Made by a program: the position numbers and the translations under genes
Part shown: in pieces, positions 1 to 10,018 of the stretch
Layout: every line of letters begins with the position of its first letter
How positions within the stretch are numbered: position 1 is the stretch's first letter
DNA from: Euwallacea fornicatus
Taxonomy: Eukaryota > Arthropoda > Insecta > Coleoptera > Curculionidae
Assembly (NCBI RefSeq): GCF_040115645.1
Contig: NC_089541.1
Span: forward strand, 5,332,001 to 5,396,000
Length of the DNA: 64,000 nucleotides
Reading direction: 5' to 3'
The notes under the pieces: model-generated
What the model was told of the DNA's origin: nothing
What the model saw: only the letters and a program-made list of their open reading frames with translations
Database searches by the model: none

Positions 1-1230
1 TTGGTTGGTTAGAACACACTCTATTAGCAACAAACATGAAATACCCCACGCCCCCGCAAATACGTCCCTCTCCAGAATAGACCTAATAAAATTTCCATAC
101 GCATCACTGCCGCCAGAGTATTTAGTAGACCTTAAATATCACTTTTCAGTTGGTCTAGAATTTTAAATCATGAAACGTTAAAATATTATAGATTTTTTTT
201 GTTAACCATTTAGTTATTTCAAATCAAATCGGTTAGAAATTCTACTTAAAATAAATTTTGTGTAAATTAGTGAAGTCCGAGAACTAAACTGGAAGATGCG
301 AAAGCTCTTGGAAAATCAAGAAAAGTTTTATTTAATAGTGGGTTGTTTATGAATTGAAATTTGACGTTAAAAGGCAAACAAAAATGGTTTTTCATAATGG
401 AATTAATTATAAGGTTTAATTAATTAGCTGAAAATATGGATATTTCACCGTGGATAAAGTATAGTATTGTACTCGCATGTAATGAACATCATCCCCAGAA
501 AAGAAATACGCCACTCGGTTCGTTTGTAAATCAAACTTTCCCATCGGGGATAATAGCCTTTATTATATGTATGTCCAATATAATATAATATTCTTCCTAT
601 TATAATGTGAAATAGTTTTGAAATATCATACTTTTATGTTAATTGTTGACGTGTGACTATGACTATTTTTAAACCCTTATCAAAAGTGTTCAGACATGTC
701 GGTGGGTATGTGTTTGAACAGGTAGGAACAAAATTGATGCGAACTGTCAACTCCGTGTGTGGTTTTCACAGGTCCACGTTTTCGTGGAATAGAATAATGA
801 CATTGCAGTTAGAAAACATAGATTTATACGGTTATCAAGAAAAAAGAAGTTCAAAGCGATAGACCTATATACTGAGTTGACATTTCTTATTAACTTTGAT
901 TTTAAGTGGTTGAAAAAAGTTTAACACTTGGTTTAAAAGTGGTAAGGCCAGCAATTATCATTGTTGCAATACTTTTAAACGATTTCAAACCGTATTGGCA
1001 GAAAAAAACGACCCTACGCAAGATGAGCACTAAGAGCTAAAACGTAAGAGTGCAACGTAAAGAACGAATGCGGTCGTTGATCGCGAACGTCCCTCGTATA
1101 AACCGAAAGGCCACATAAGATTAGAGAGAGACTGGACATTTAAAAAGAGACCAATTCAAGTTTAAACTAGGAAAATTGAGAGACGCGGGGCGAGAAGGGG
1201 GGGACGACGGACAAAGACGAAATATTTCGC
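1..1230. other. Upstream noncoding DNA
   Basis: AT-rich DNA with no recognisable coding signal, RNA gene or transposon. The only open frames are short and show no family resemblance. From about 1000 onward the sequence becomes purine-rich and richer in CpG, which fits the approach to the E93 promoter. Distal regulatory elements may be present but none can be identified by eye. Confidence 0.5.
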
Positions 1231-1234
1231 CGAC

Positions 1235-1242
1235 TATAAAAG
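1235..1242 (+). promoter_or_regulatory. TATA-like box, candidate E93 promoter
   Basis: The string CTATAAAAGG is a canonical TATA box in a locally GC-rich, purine-rich stretch (about 1130-1330) that stands out from the AT-rich surroundings. A start about 30 bases downstream would fall near 1265; a TCATCAG initiator-like string lies at 1286. This is about 0.8 kb upstream of the E93 start codon, a plausible 5' UTR distance. It is inferred from motif and position only; a start further upstream with more untranslated exons is equally possible. Confidence 0.35.
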
Positions 1243-1686
1243 GAACAAAATAGTCCCGAACGCGAGAAAGAAAAAGACAACGCGGGTCATCAGACAAAGA
1301 CTGCGCTCCAGACGGAGAGGGGCGATATATTCGGGCCTCGAAATTAATACGTTAGAAAAGAATAAAAACAGGCCGTAAAGAGAGACCCCGACACCTTTGA
1401 AAAGAGAAGGCCTAGGCTCGTAGTAATTTCAAAGACAGACAGCGCTACGCGGCCGTCGAAAGAGAGACGAAGACCAGAGATAATAGGGATGCACGGCGGT
1501 CTAATAGGCGAGGGAAGGGAAAATGCAAGTGCATGCAAGTGCCGAGTGGCGTCGCACTTGTTGCGTCACGATGTGACGTTACTACAGTAGTGATACAGAC
1601 CACCATTCATACAACACTTTACTGCAAAATTTCAAAACGAGCGTACCGCGCCAAGTTAATAACCATGTAACGCAAACCCGAACAAA

Positions 1687-1772
1687 GTAAGCCGGTTTTT
1701 GTTGTTTATTCGTTCTCCGCGATTTCATCGCCAATTGCGATCGGCTTGACTAACGATTAATTTTTGTTTCAG
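1687..1772 (+). other. Possible short 5' UTR intron of E93
   Basis: A donor-like AAA|GTAAGC sits at 1686/1687. An excellent acceptor lies at 1772/1773, made of a T-rich tract (TTTTTGTTTCAG) preceded by a branch-site-like CTAACGA at about 1749-1755. The 86-bp size is typical of short insect introns. The acceptor is convincing; the donor is only one choice, and the acceptor could instead pair with an exon further upstream. Confidence 0.4.
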
Positions 1773-1785
1773 ATTTGTCGGAAAT

Positions 1786-1824
1786 ATGGCGAAAAAAATC
1801 AGACCGCTCGCACCGTCGACCTGA
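1786..1824 (+). other. Upstream ORF in E93 5' leader (12 codons)
   Basis: A short ATG-initiated frame in the inferred 5' UTR, just after the putative UTR acceptor. It encodes MAKKIRPLAPST and ends in TGA. Other short upstream ATGs occur near 1988 and 2004. Upstream ORFs like this often dampen translation of the main frame, but function here is inference. If transcription starts downstream of 1786 the ORF is irrelevant. Confidence 0.3.
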
Positions 1825-2062
1825 ACAAGGCCCCTTTGCCCCCCAGTGTTCAATAGTACTCTCAGTGACTCAAATAGTGACTAGAAAAAATACCGGACCA
1901 ATTTTGTGTTGTCGCTTGTAGTTGCTGGAACGGATAATACCAAGTGCGGAGGCAAAAAATAATCAAAATCCTTAAAAGTTTTGTGTAATGATTAATGCGA
2001 AGCAATGGGTAATAGGAAATTGAGTTTCGCATCAAGTGTAGCAAACTTGCCGCTCGAAAAAA

Positions 2063-2156
2063 ATGGCGGAGTGTTCTTACGCGAGATGTGTCCAACAACG
2101 GAGGAATATTAGAAGAGAGCTGCAACGATGGACAAAAAATATGGTTCATATTGTCG
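2063..2156 (+). CDS. Eip93F: E93/Eip93F coding exon 1 (N-terminus)
   Basis: This exon encodes residues 1-31 plus one base of codon 32. E93 is a nuclear transcription factor of the ecdysone cascade that promotes adult programmes at metamorphosis; the honeybee protein is called Mblk-1. The start is the ATG at 2063 in a good context (AAAAAAATGGCG). The peptide begins MAECSYARCVQQRR and continues into RRELQRWTKNMVHIV, which I recognise as the conserved amino-terminal block of the family. It has two close cysteines (C4, C9) and a basic RR-rich stretch. The exon ends at G|GTGAGT, a strong donor in phase 1. Reading on past the donor gives unrelated sequence to a stop near 2321. The join to exon 2 restores a glycine and continues as IVGLERIAEEL, which supports the model. 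Identification rests on remembered family sequence. Confidence 0.85.
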
Positions 2157-5100
2157 GTGAGTCCCACTTTTTCTTAAAACTTTTGTCCGGATCGATACCG
2201 CGCAAACTTGGCCAAAAGCGTCGGGATAATATAACCTGTTGCCCGCAGGATTTTCCACCGAAGAAAATTATTTGTTTAGCATTCCGCCCATGTTTAGGGA
2301 AACAGTTTCCCTCCTCCCTTTAGATTATTGTTTTCCCCGGGAACTTTAATTCAGAGGGCAGGGGCTCCTTTGGCGCATTTAATGATTTTTAAGATGCAGT
2401 TTTTGTATGCGTCGTAGCCGCATTTTTCTATAACGGCGCCGAATTATTTTTCTTTTATTTTCGTCCCGAAATTCGCCGTTTCCGATAACTTGGTCTCGCC
2501 CTTATTCCCCTCCATCCGAAGGGTCATGTTCTCGTTTTAATGTTGTCTGGAAGACAGGAAAAGGCGAACAAGAGATGGAACGCAGCGTATTTTCAAGAAT
2601 AAGATATGACAGTAATGGAGAAATTTATTTAGCGCAGTTACCTTGCAGTGATTGTTATTAATAATCGAGGTAATAGCTCGATAATAAATGTAGAGGAACT
2701 TTAATGATTCTTTCAGGGTCTTACGGAAAGTACTAATTTACTGAATTTCCAGATTACGCGCGTATTACGTTATGCGTAACATTGAAATGCTTCGACAGGC
2801 CGCGAAAAATTTGAACCCATGCGGCATTTGAAGATTAAAATTATTTAGTTGACCGTGATTCATTTTGAGCCCGAATTTCTGTTGCATTCCGAACTCTACA
2901 TAAACGGAGACGAGAATGAACAATAATTGTTACCGAAGCTTATATTAACAGATTTCTTCGAAACACAGTTTTAACTTCTGTTTTAACCGTATACGTACTT
3001 AGGGTAAAAATTTCTTTGTTTGAAACGAGCCTTGAAAGCGAAATCACATACTTATAAGCTGCGGTAATTTGTTTTGCTTCTAACCTGCTTGTCAACAGAA
3101 TTAAACTCCACATCATTAAGAAAAAAAAACATTTCTTTCCAAGATCTGCATCAATTACATCGTCGTGTTGCAGCGTCCCTTTTCTTGGAAGATAAGGACA
3201 TCTTTGAACATTTGTCTTGCGGACGGGTTCAGAGATCGATTTATTTAAAACATGCTATGCTATAATTTTTCGGAAGTTATAGAGGGTAATAAAAAATCCC
3301 CATAAAAATGCTCATATTTAGCGCCATGTAAAATCAAGTTTCTTTAATAGTTATTTAGCCAACAAATACGAACAGTGGTAATTTACTGCACACTGTTTGC
3401 AGTTAAAAGACACTCTCGCACGTGTTAGGTAGAATGTTTTTTCCTACGAGCGCATGTGTAATAACTTTATTGTCTTCTCTAGGATCAATTAAATATTAGG
3501 GTGCGGTAAAACTTTTTATCAAACGCGTGCAGTAAAGTGTATTTGCAATTAATGTCGCATTTATTTGTGTATTAAAATGATGACGTATAGGTGTTCTTTT
3601 TAGAGCGTTCGGTTAAGGATAAAGTTTCGTACAAATCTAAGCATTGGGTAACAAAATGAACAATACATCAAACCGAACGCCGAACCAAACACTAATTTGG
3701 GCGGGACGAGATATACGATTGCAAACAGGTTTACAGTATCTACAGGTTTTTTGCATCTTCCAATTTAGTGTTTATTCTATCTTCGGTTCGTTATGCTCCT
3801 GAATATTCAAGTTAGTTCATGTTAGTTTATGAAGATTTATATGAAAGCAATTTTGAATTTGCTAAAAATATTTAAATTAACCATTGACTTCATGCAAAAA
3901 AATAGTTTCTCAATGGGTTCATTCAACATTTCTAAAATTGTTTTTCAATTTTTAATAAAAAAATCTATTTAAAAGATTTCGAAGCACATAAAGGTAATAC
4001 AACATTACAATTTACTATTTATTAGGGGTAGGTTGGGAGTTAGGTACAGTGCTTCGTAAATAGTATTTTACACCCGGTGCCCCACTTTCATCAACAGGAC
4101 TTACTCGAATTTCCTAAAGCAAATAAATTATTTAAAATTGACATTTTATGATAAGTTGCTCTTTCAACCATACTCCTATTACTTTTCGTCTTGGGATTAC
4201 ACGATGAAAACATTTAAAAGATTATATATATATATATTTTTTTTTTCCTAAATTTCATAGCCTCTCAAACCAAATTTACATGAGGCAAAGCAATACAAAT
4301 ATACAAAAGCAAATTTACACTGAAACGATAGGTACAAAAAAAATCAAGGGGCACTTTTCGCGATGATCCTCATTTTTCATTTTTCGCATGCGTATTTATT
4401 TTTACCAAAATATTAGTACTCGATGTCCATATCACCTCAACGGTGAACTTAGTTACTCGATATTGTTTATTCTTGTGGTACCTTATGAGAGCAATCTGGG
4501 AATTAAATTTAGTTTAAACGTTTAGAAATTCTGAAATCATAAAAAAATATATTATAATTTATTGAAAGCTTTATCACTTTATAACTTAGAAATTATCAAA
4601 ATTAAGACATATGCTTACGTGATCGACCAATAAATGTGGGCTTTTCTTACCATTCCAGAAGTTTTGATTATTAACCCTAATCAGTTCATTTTCATTTATA
4701 TCAACTATTTCTCTCACGAAGTCATCGGGAGAAATAGTATAATTCAATGCAGGTAAGGGTATTAGCCCTGTGATAGCAGTTCTGGTTATCTTCCTCTCAA
4801 CGACACTTTTAAAAGGGTCATTATAACTTTCTTGTGGGTCACCCCGTATACATAGAAATTACTTTAAAAAGTGTAGGACTGAAGATAAAAATTTACGGGC
4901 CCGAGCGTTTTTGAGCTCATTACAAAATGGCGAGACTAGCAAGACACAGACTTAATCGATAAGACCAAGACCATATTTGATTTTTCAAAACTTAGACCAG
5001 TTTGGTCTTGGGTTAGTTCTTAATTTGCTCATCTCTTATTAAAAAACGTATATAGATATGAAAATTCTTATAAAAACAAGGGTGATGATTCGGGCGATGA

Positions 5101-5271
5101 CTTGAACGATGACGAAATTTTAAATTTCTGTTTGCCCACATTTTATTAGAGACTAGCGAAGAGTAGAATGTGACAGACCTAGGTATATATTGTAATGGCA
5201 TATTACATACCAAAGTGAAAATATTTCATTACTGTGAAGAGATTTTATCTCGACTTTAATAGTTTACCGAG
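2157..5271. other. Intron 1, first 3 kb: no gene seen
   Basis: Mostly AT-rich. The first 700 bases after exon 1 (to about 2850) are less AT-rich and could hold promoter-proximal regulatory sequence. A short alternating TA run lies near 4224-4238. The phrase GGTCACCCCGTATAC near 4837 resembles the end of a small DNA transposon, but I could not find its partner. One copy of the dispersed motif around ATGCGGCATTTGAAG lies at about 2819-2833. Confidence 0.4.
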
Positions 5272-5310
5272 ACGCGCAGCGTCAACCTTGACGCTGCGCG
5301 TAAGGTTGAC
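5272..5310. repeat. GC-rich overlapping hairpins
   Basis: A perfect 14-base inverted repeat (arms 5272-5285 and 5288-5301, two-base loop CC) with arm ACGCGCAGCGTCAA. A second inverted repeat overlaps it: GTCAACCTT at 5281-5289 pairs with AAGGTTGAC at 5302-5310. The two stems are mutually exclusive. It is strongly GC-rich against an AT-rich background. It could be a transposon scar or a structured element; nothing identifies it further. Confidence 0.7.
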
Positions 5311-6206
5311 CTATAATCTTGAAACGGCATAGAAACTTACCACGGTGGTTTGTATACTATTTACAACCATAATATGTATTTGTAATTTAGATTGGATAAT
5401 TCAATAATGATGTATTTTCATGAGCGCTGTCATTAAAAATTTTTGTTGACTTGCCTAAACAAATATCATGATTCTAATCTTACATTAGTTTTTTTTGCCG
5501 AGAACGTAAAGAATTTAAGCTCCAGAAATGCTTTAAGAAGGGTATTTTGGAGATCAAAGCTAAATAATTCAAAAAATAAGAAACCATAAATGTTTTGAGT
5601 AATAAATAGTTTGTTAAGAAAAATGGTAGAGATTAATTAAGTTAGACCAAGAAATCAGCACGGAAAATGAGAGTTAGAAGTAGAGGTAAGTAATATGACA
5701 TTTCCCAACCTCTAATAAAGCTACTAATGTCAACATTATATATCATGTTTCTAAACATTTTTTGACATATTTTACGTGACATACCGTTGATGACTCATGA
5801 CAGTTTTACAAAATACTGTCTACTATTTTTTAAAATCGTCGTGATGTAGAAACTAGTTTAATGCCTTCAAATATCTTCTTCTGTTTTCATTTTAATGTAA
5901 ACATTGAATAACAACTTCCCACTGAATTTACAGTTAGTCTACATGTCCCATATACCTAGGAATCACTTCTTAGAAAATCTATAAATAAAGTTTATTGCGT
6001 AATGTATTAATTACTGTAAAGAAATAATACTATATTACCTTTAGATCTTTCATAAAGAATCTTCCCGACCGCCTTTCGGTGTCAGTATGTGTCCTAATTT
6101 TCTTTACCATAATATCATGCACACGCACCGGACAAAACTCAAAGTTCCGGGCAGAAATTAATCATTATTAACTTCGTGAAGTAAAGACAGCCTCTCATTA
6201 TCTCTA

Positions 6207-6245
6207 ATAAACTGCTCATATAAAAATTTTATATGAGCAGTTTAT
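6207..6245. repeat. 39-bp near-perfect palindrome
   Basis: Two 19-base arms (ATAAACTGCTCATATAAAA and its complement) flank a single central base. Such perfect symmetry over 39 bp is unlikely by chance. It could be a young small insertion, the scar of a fold-back element, or a cruciform-forming site. No coding sequence is nearby. Confidence 0.8.
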
Positions 6246-7483
6246 CTCGAATTTCACTGATATTTAATATTGGTACACCCGAAGGCAGCCGAGCCGATAG
6301 CATAGAAAGTCAGTTCAAGTATGTAAAATTATACGCACTTTTGGGAATAATTTTTTAAACATGACTTAGTTTTTACGACATTTAGAATTTTTTTTGAAGA
6401 ATCAAAGATGATGAAAGTATAAATTTTTGTTTGTACTCAATTTATACTTACTTTATTTATATGTTGTCAATTCGAGACACTCGATTTAAAAACAAATTTT
6501 TACGTTCAGTTTGTTTTTAATTTTCTTTTGAAATTTATATTCATTAAATTCATGCGGAATTTGAAAACGTATTTGATTCTGTCCATTCTATTTCAGGTTG
6601 CATCCAAACTTCTTCAATGTTCAAAGCATGCGGAATATTTGTGTCCCGAATTTTTAACCTGCATATTTATTTTTTTACATGCACTTGTTATGGCACAAAG
6701 TTTATCAGAAAATGTGATCTAAAGTTGTTTACTTCAATAATTGGAAAATGTCTAAAAAATATATTGTTAATTTTGATTGATTTGGGAAAACCGTCGGTAA
6801 AACCCGAGGAAAACCCAAGGGACAGATGAAATGTTCTCTAAAGCCAGTTAATTCGCATATTAATCAGTTTGAATTTTATGTTATTTCTGTGTTCTTTTTA
6901 AGCATAAAACGTCACACTTGTTATGGCGAAATTTCAACTTTTTAATTATATGTCGCAGCCGAGTACACAGTCCATCATTATGAGATGTAAAAAATACGAG
7001 GTGTAAATATGAGTTGTATATAATAAGAAAATAAAATAAAGTAGATAAGTTTGGTAATAAAAGTCTGAGGAAGCAATTTGGCCAAAATTAATTTATAAAT
7101 GTCACGACAAGCCCAAGAAACATTAAATTCATGCGGCATTTAAAGACCTAAATTGGTTTAACCGTCTTTCGATTTGCGTTCGGATATCGCTTGCTTTGGA
7201 ATTGCGCTTGCGTTCAAATTACGTTTGTGTTCCCCTCGGCTTTATAATTTTTTTTTCGTTAACTTGCCAGTAAAACAACTTTGGAATCCCATCTATCTGT
7301 TGCAACAAATTTACCAAATAATTTATTTTCGCAATAGCGTTTGTTTAAGAATTTGCCTATATTTCTTGATTCTTACAAAGTTGAAAAGCAGAAGCTATTT
7401 TGAGATAATTATGGGTAATCTTAATGGCAACGAGTTACATATATCTGCTGAATATATTCAGGGTTGTTCACCCCACCCGTTCA

Positions 7484-8794
7484 TTAAACATTTATTAGGA
7501 TCGAAAAATGATGCGAATTTGAAAATTTGAAGTTGAGTTAACTTCGATATGTACTATTTTTTTAAAACATTGTCAACTTTCTGTCACTTCCGGTTTGATC
7601 GGAAGTGACTGTCAACTAGCTTATTTCAAATGAGACCTCTAGTATATAATTTTATTTTTTGATGCTACATAATATTTGAGACACATTTTCAGAATAATGT
7701 CCTATACTTAGCCCTCCTCATTTCAGAGATATTTGACCATGAATTAAAAATGTGTCTTCGTAATGATCATTTTAAAATTGCATATCTTCGCAATTATTAA
7801 AGACGTAATTTTCATATTTCACAGAATATCAATACAGTCTTAAGTTTACACTCTTGCTATTTATACGTTTTAGTATTATACAAGGAGTCCAAAATTAAGC
7901 TCCTAATATTCATATTTTTGAAGTTGCAAAAGACATTTTCTAACAATAAAACACTATAACTTTAAGCAATATCAAGTAGAGAATGTAATTCTCTATTAAA
8001 TTGTATCGGCATTGCCCATAGGTATTTCAAACTATTTTCGAAATAATTATGTTTTATTATGTGAAACTACTAGTAGCGTAGTAGTACATATTAATTCTGA
8101 TAATTTTTTTAATAACTTAAATTTTTTTGAAATAACTTTCAACTATGATAGGACAACGCATTATTTATTTTTCCTTGATTAATAATGTGAATAGTAAAAG
8201 TTTACCAGAATCAATAAGTACTACTAGTTTTACATAAAACTTAATTATTTCGCAAATGGTTTGAATTAAGTATGGAGAACCCTAATACAGTTCTATAGAG
8301 ATTACATTCTCTACTTGATATTGCTTAAAGCTATAGAGTGTCCCATTTAAAAAAGTTGATTTCGACGACTTCAAAAATGTGAATGTTAGCAACTGAATTT
8401 TGGATACCTTCTGCAACATTAAATCATATAAATAGCAAAAGTGTAAACTCAAGATTCTGTATTGACATTCTGCAACAGATATGAAAATTGTGTCTATAAT
8501 AACTGCGGACATATGCAATTTTAAAATTAGTTATTGCGGGGGCATGTTTTGAATTCGAGGTGAAATATTTCGAAAATGGTAAAAACTAAATATAAGGGAT
8601 TATACAAAAAATATGTCTGAAATATTACGCATAATCTAAAAATAATATAATATGCTGATAAGTTAACAGCTATTTCCATTTAAACCGGAAATGACAGGAA
8701 GTTGATGATATTTTGGAAAAATAGTACACTTCGAAGTTAACTTAATTCCAAATTTTCAAATTTTTATCACTTTTAGATCTTAATAAACTTTTAA
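7484..8794. mobile_element. Long fold-back (palindromic) element A
   Basis: The left arm (about 7484-8105) and right arm (about 8205-8794) are inverted, diverged copies of one another along nearly their whole length. Only about 100 bases separate them. Matching blocks include AATTTGAAAATTTG near both ends, GAGTTAACTTCGA versus AAGTTAACTTCGA, TTCCGGTTT, and CAATATCAAGTAGAGAATGTA (left, near 7967) against the complement near 8300. Divergence looks like 20-30 percent, so it is old. The ends read ATTAAACATTTATTA and GTTAAAAGTTTATTA. No transposase is encoded; the open frames within (for example 8282-8518 on the minus strand) show no known family. It best fits a nonautonomous fold-back DNA transposon or a large palindromic MITE. 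Confidence 0.75.
7583..7609. repeat. Hairpin inside element A
   Basis: GTCACTTCCG and CGGAAGTGAC are perfect complements around a seven-base loop. The matching part of the right arm (about 8670-8700) has a decayed version, so this local hairpin is part of the element's repeat unit. Confidence 0.6.
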
Positions 8795-8831
8795 CTATAT
8801 ATGTATACATATATATAGTTAATATAATAGT

Positions 8832-8862
<31 letters not shown>
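8832..8862. repeat. (TA)n microsatellite
   Basis: An alternating TA run, interrupted once by G, next to another AT-alternating stretch at 8796-8820. It directly follows the right end of fold-back element A and may have grown from its TA-rich target site. Confidence 0.85.
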
Positions 8863-8863
<1 letters not shown>

Positions 8864-9757
8864 AATCCCTGAAAAAGGTTACGTTATTCGGAAACCAACA
8901 GTTATTAGTCCTGCTTCAATTCCGGTGCAATACGCCAGTGGAATTGACAGCGAGAATTGGAATGTCCTTTGGTTAGGCTAATAACATAAATAAATTCAGT
9001 TCTCCTCTATGGAAAACCAACTTTTTATTTTCCTCTTCACCCCTGTAAAACTTTTTAAAAAAAGTTCAGTTTTACGAGTATCGCAAAGGCTGACTGCTAA
9101 AAGAAAACTTTACGCCATTGGAAAATGAAGGGACCTACTAATTTACGGATAAAATTATTAAAATCCAAGAGTGTTACATGAAGAAAAGATGCATCAGTCA
9201 ATAAAATAATTGTGTCTAGAGAAAAGCAAATACGGTTCGTACTCAGCTTTGCATAATTTATTAATCCAAAATTTCCTGGTAATTCTGAATAAATTTGCGT
9301 TGTTGGATTTCAATTGAGATAAAAACACATACAAAAAATTATGAAAAGCGAATAAAAATTTCTTTTGCTTTATTAATGACCTAATAAACCTAGTAAACAA
9401 GTACTCATTTCTCATCTCGATTTAATGGAAATCTTGTTTAAATTATTTTCGCATTCTCATAAAGTTAACTCTCAGACACTCACGTGCTCTATACTGAATT
9501 ATCACCTAATATTCTGTAACACAATCTTAATTTATTTCAACTCTATTTCTGGTGCGGTTATACATCACTGATTTATTTCGAACAGCTCGAATGTTCCCTT
9601 TCGCCATACAACTAAAATTATTTCACGATTTCATAACGAAATGTCAATTTTCATTGCAAATCGTTAAAATTGCAATTAAAAACGATTCAAGAGTGTCGCA
9701 AATAATTAAAGAATCTGAATTTCAAAACAAAACCAGTACGAGGACTTGATCAAATTC

Positions 9758-9832
9758 CTAGGCCGAACAGTCCATAATAATTTACAATTATTAACTAGCT
9801 AATTGCAGATTATGGACATCGCAACGGCCTAG
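9758..9832. repeat. Multi-segment stem-loop
   Basis: Nested complementary segments are in register: CTAGGCC (9758-9764) with GGCCTAG (9826-9832), and GTCCATAAT (9770-9778) with ATTATGGAC (9809-9817). Short internal loops and a roughly 30-base apical region separate them. The apical region itself contains AATAATT/AATTATT. As RNA this would fold into an irregular hairpin of about 75 nucleotides, a size seen in microRNA precursors, though internal loops of 5 and 8 bases are large. It could also be a decayed MITE. Confidence 0.5.
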
Positions 9833-9942
9833 GGTCAAAACACTCTTTGCATGGCTTAATATGGACACTAAATCGCTTGGTAATCTTCAAACTCGTTTCA
9901 GATGTTTGGACTTTTTTACATAGATGGTAAGTGCGTGGAACT

Positions 9943-10018
9943 GGAAGAAGACTAAAGCTTGCTCTAAACCATAGAAAACCCTACCAGATTGGTGTTTTTG
10001 GACTAACAGTCTTCTTCC
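9943..10018. repeat. 11-bp inverted repeat
   Basis: GGAAGAAGACT at 9943-9953 and its perfect complement AGTCTTCTTCC at 10008-10018, 54 bases apart. Possibly termini of a very small insertion. Weak on its own. Confidence 0.4.

Noticed and set aside
2063..2323. Exon 1 as a complete 86-residue protein
   Set aside because: The family-like sequence stops at a strong GTGAGT donor and continues exactly in phase in exon 2; the read-through part looks noncoding.
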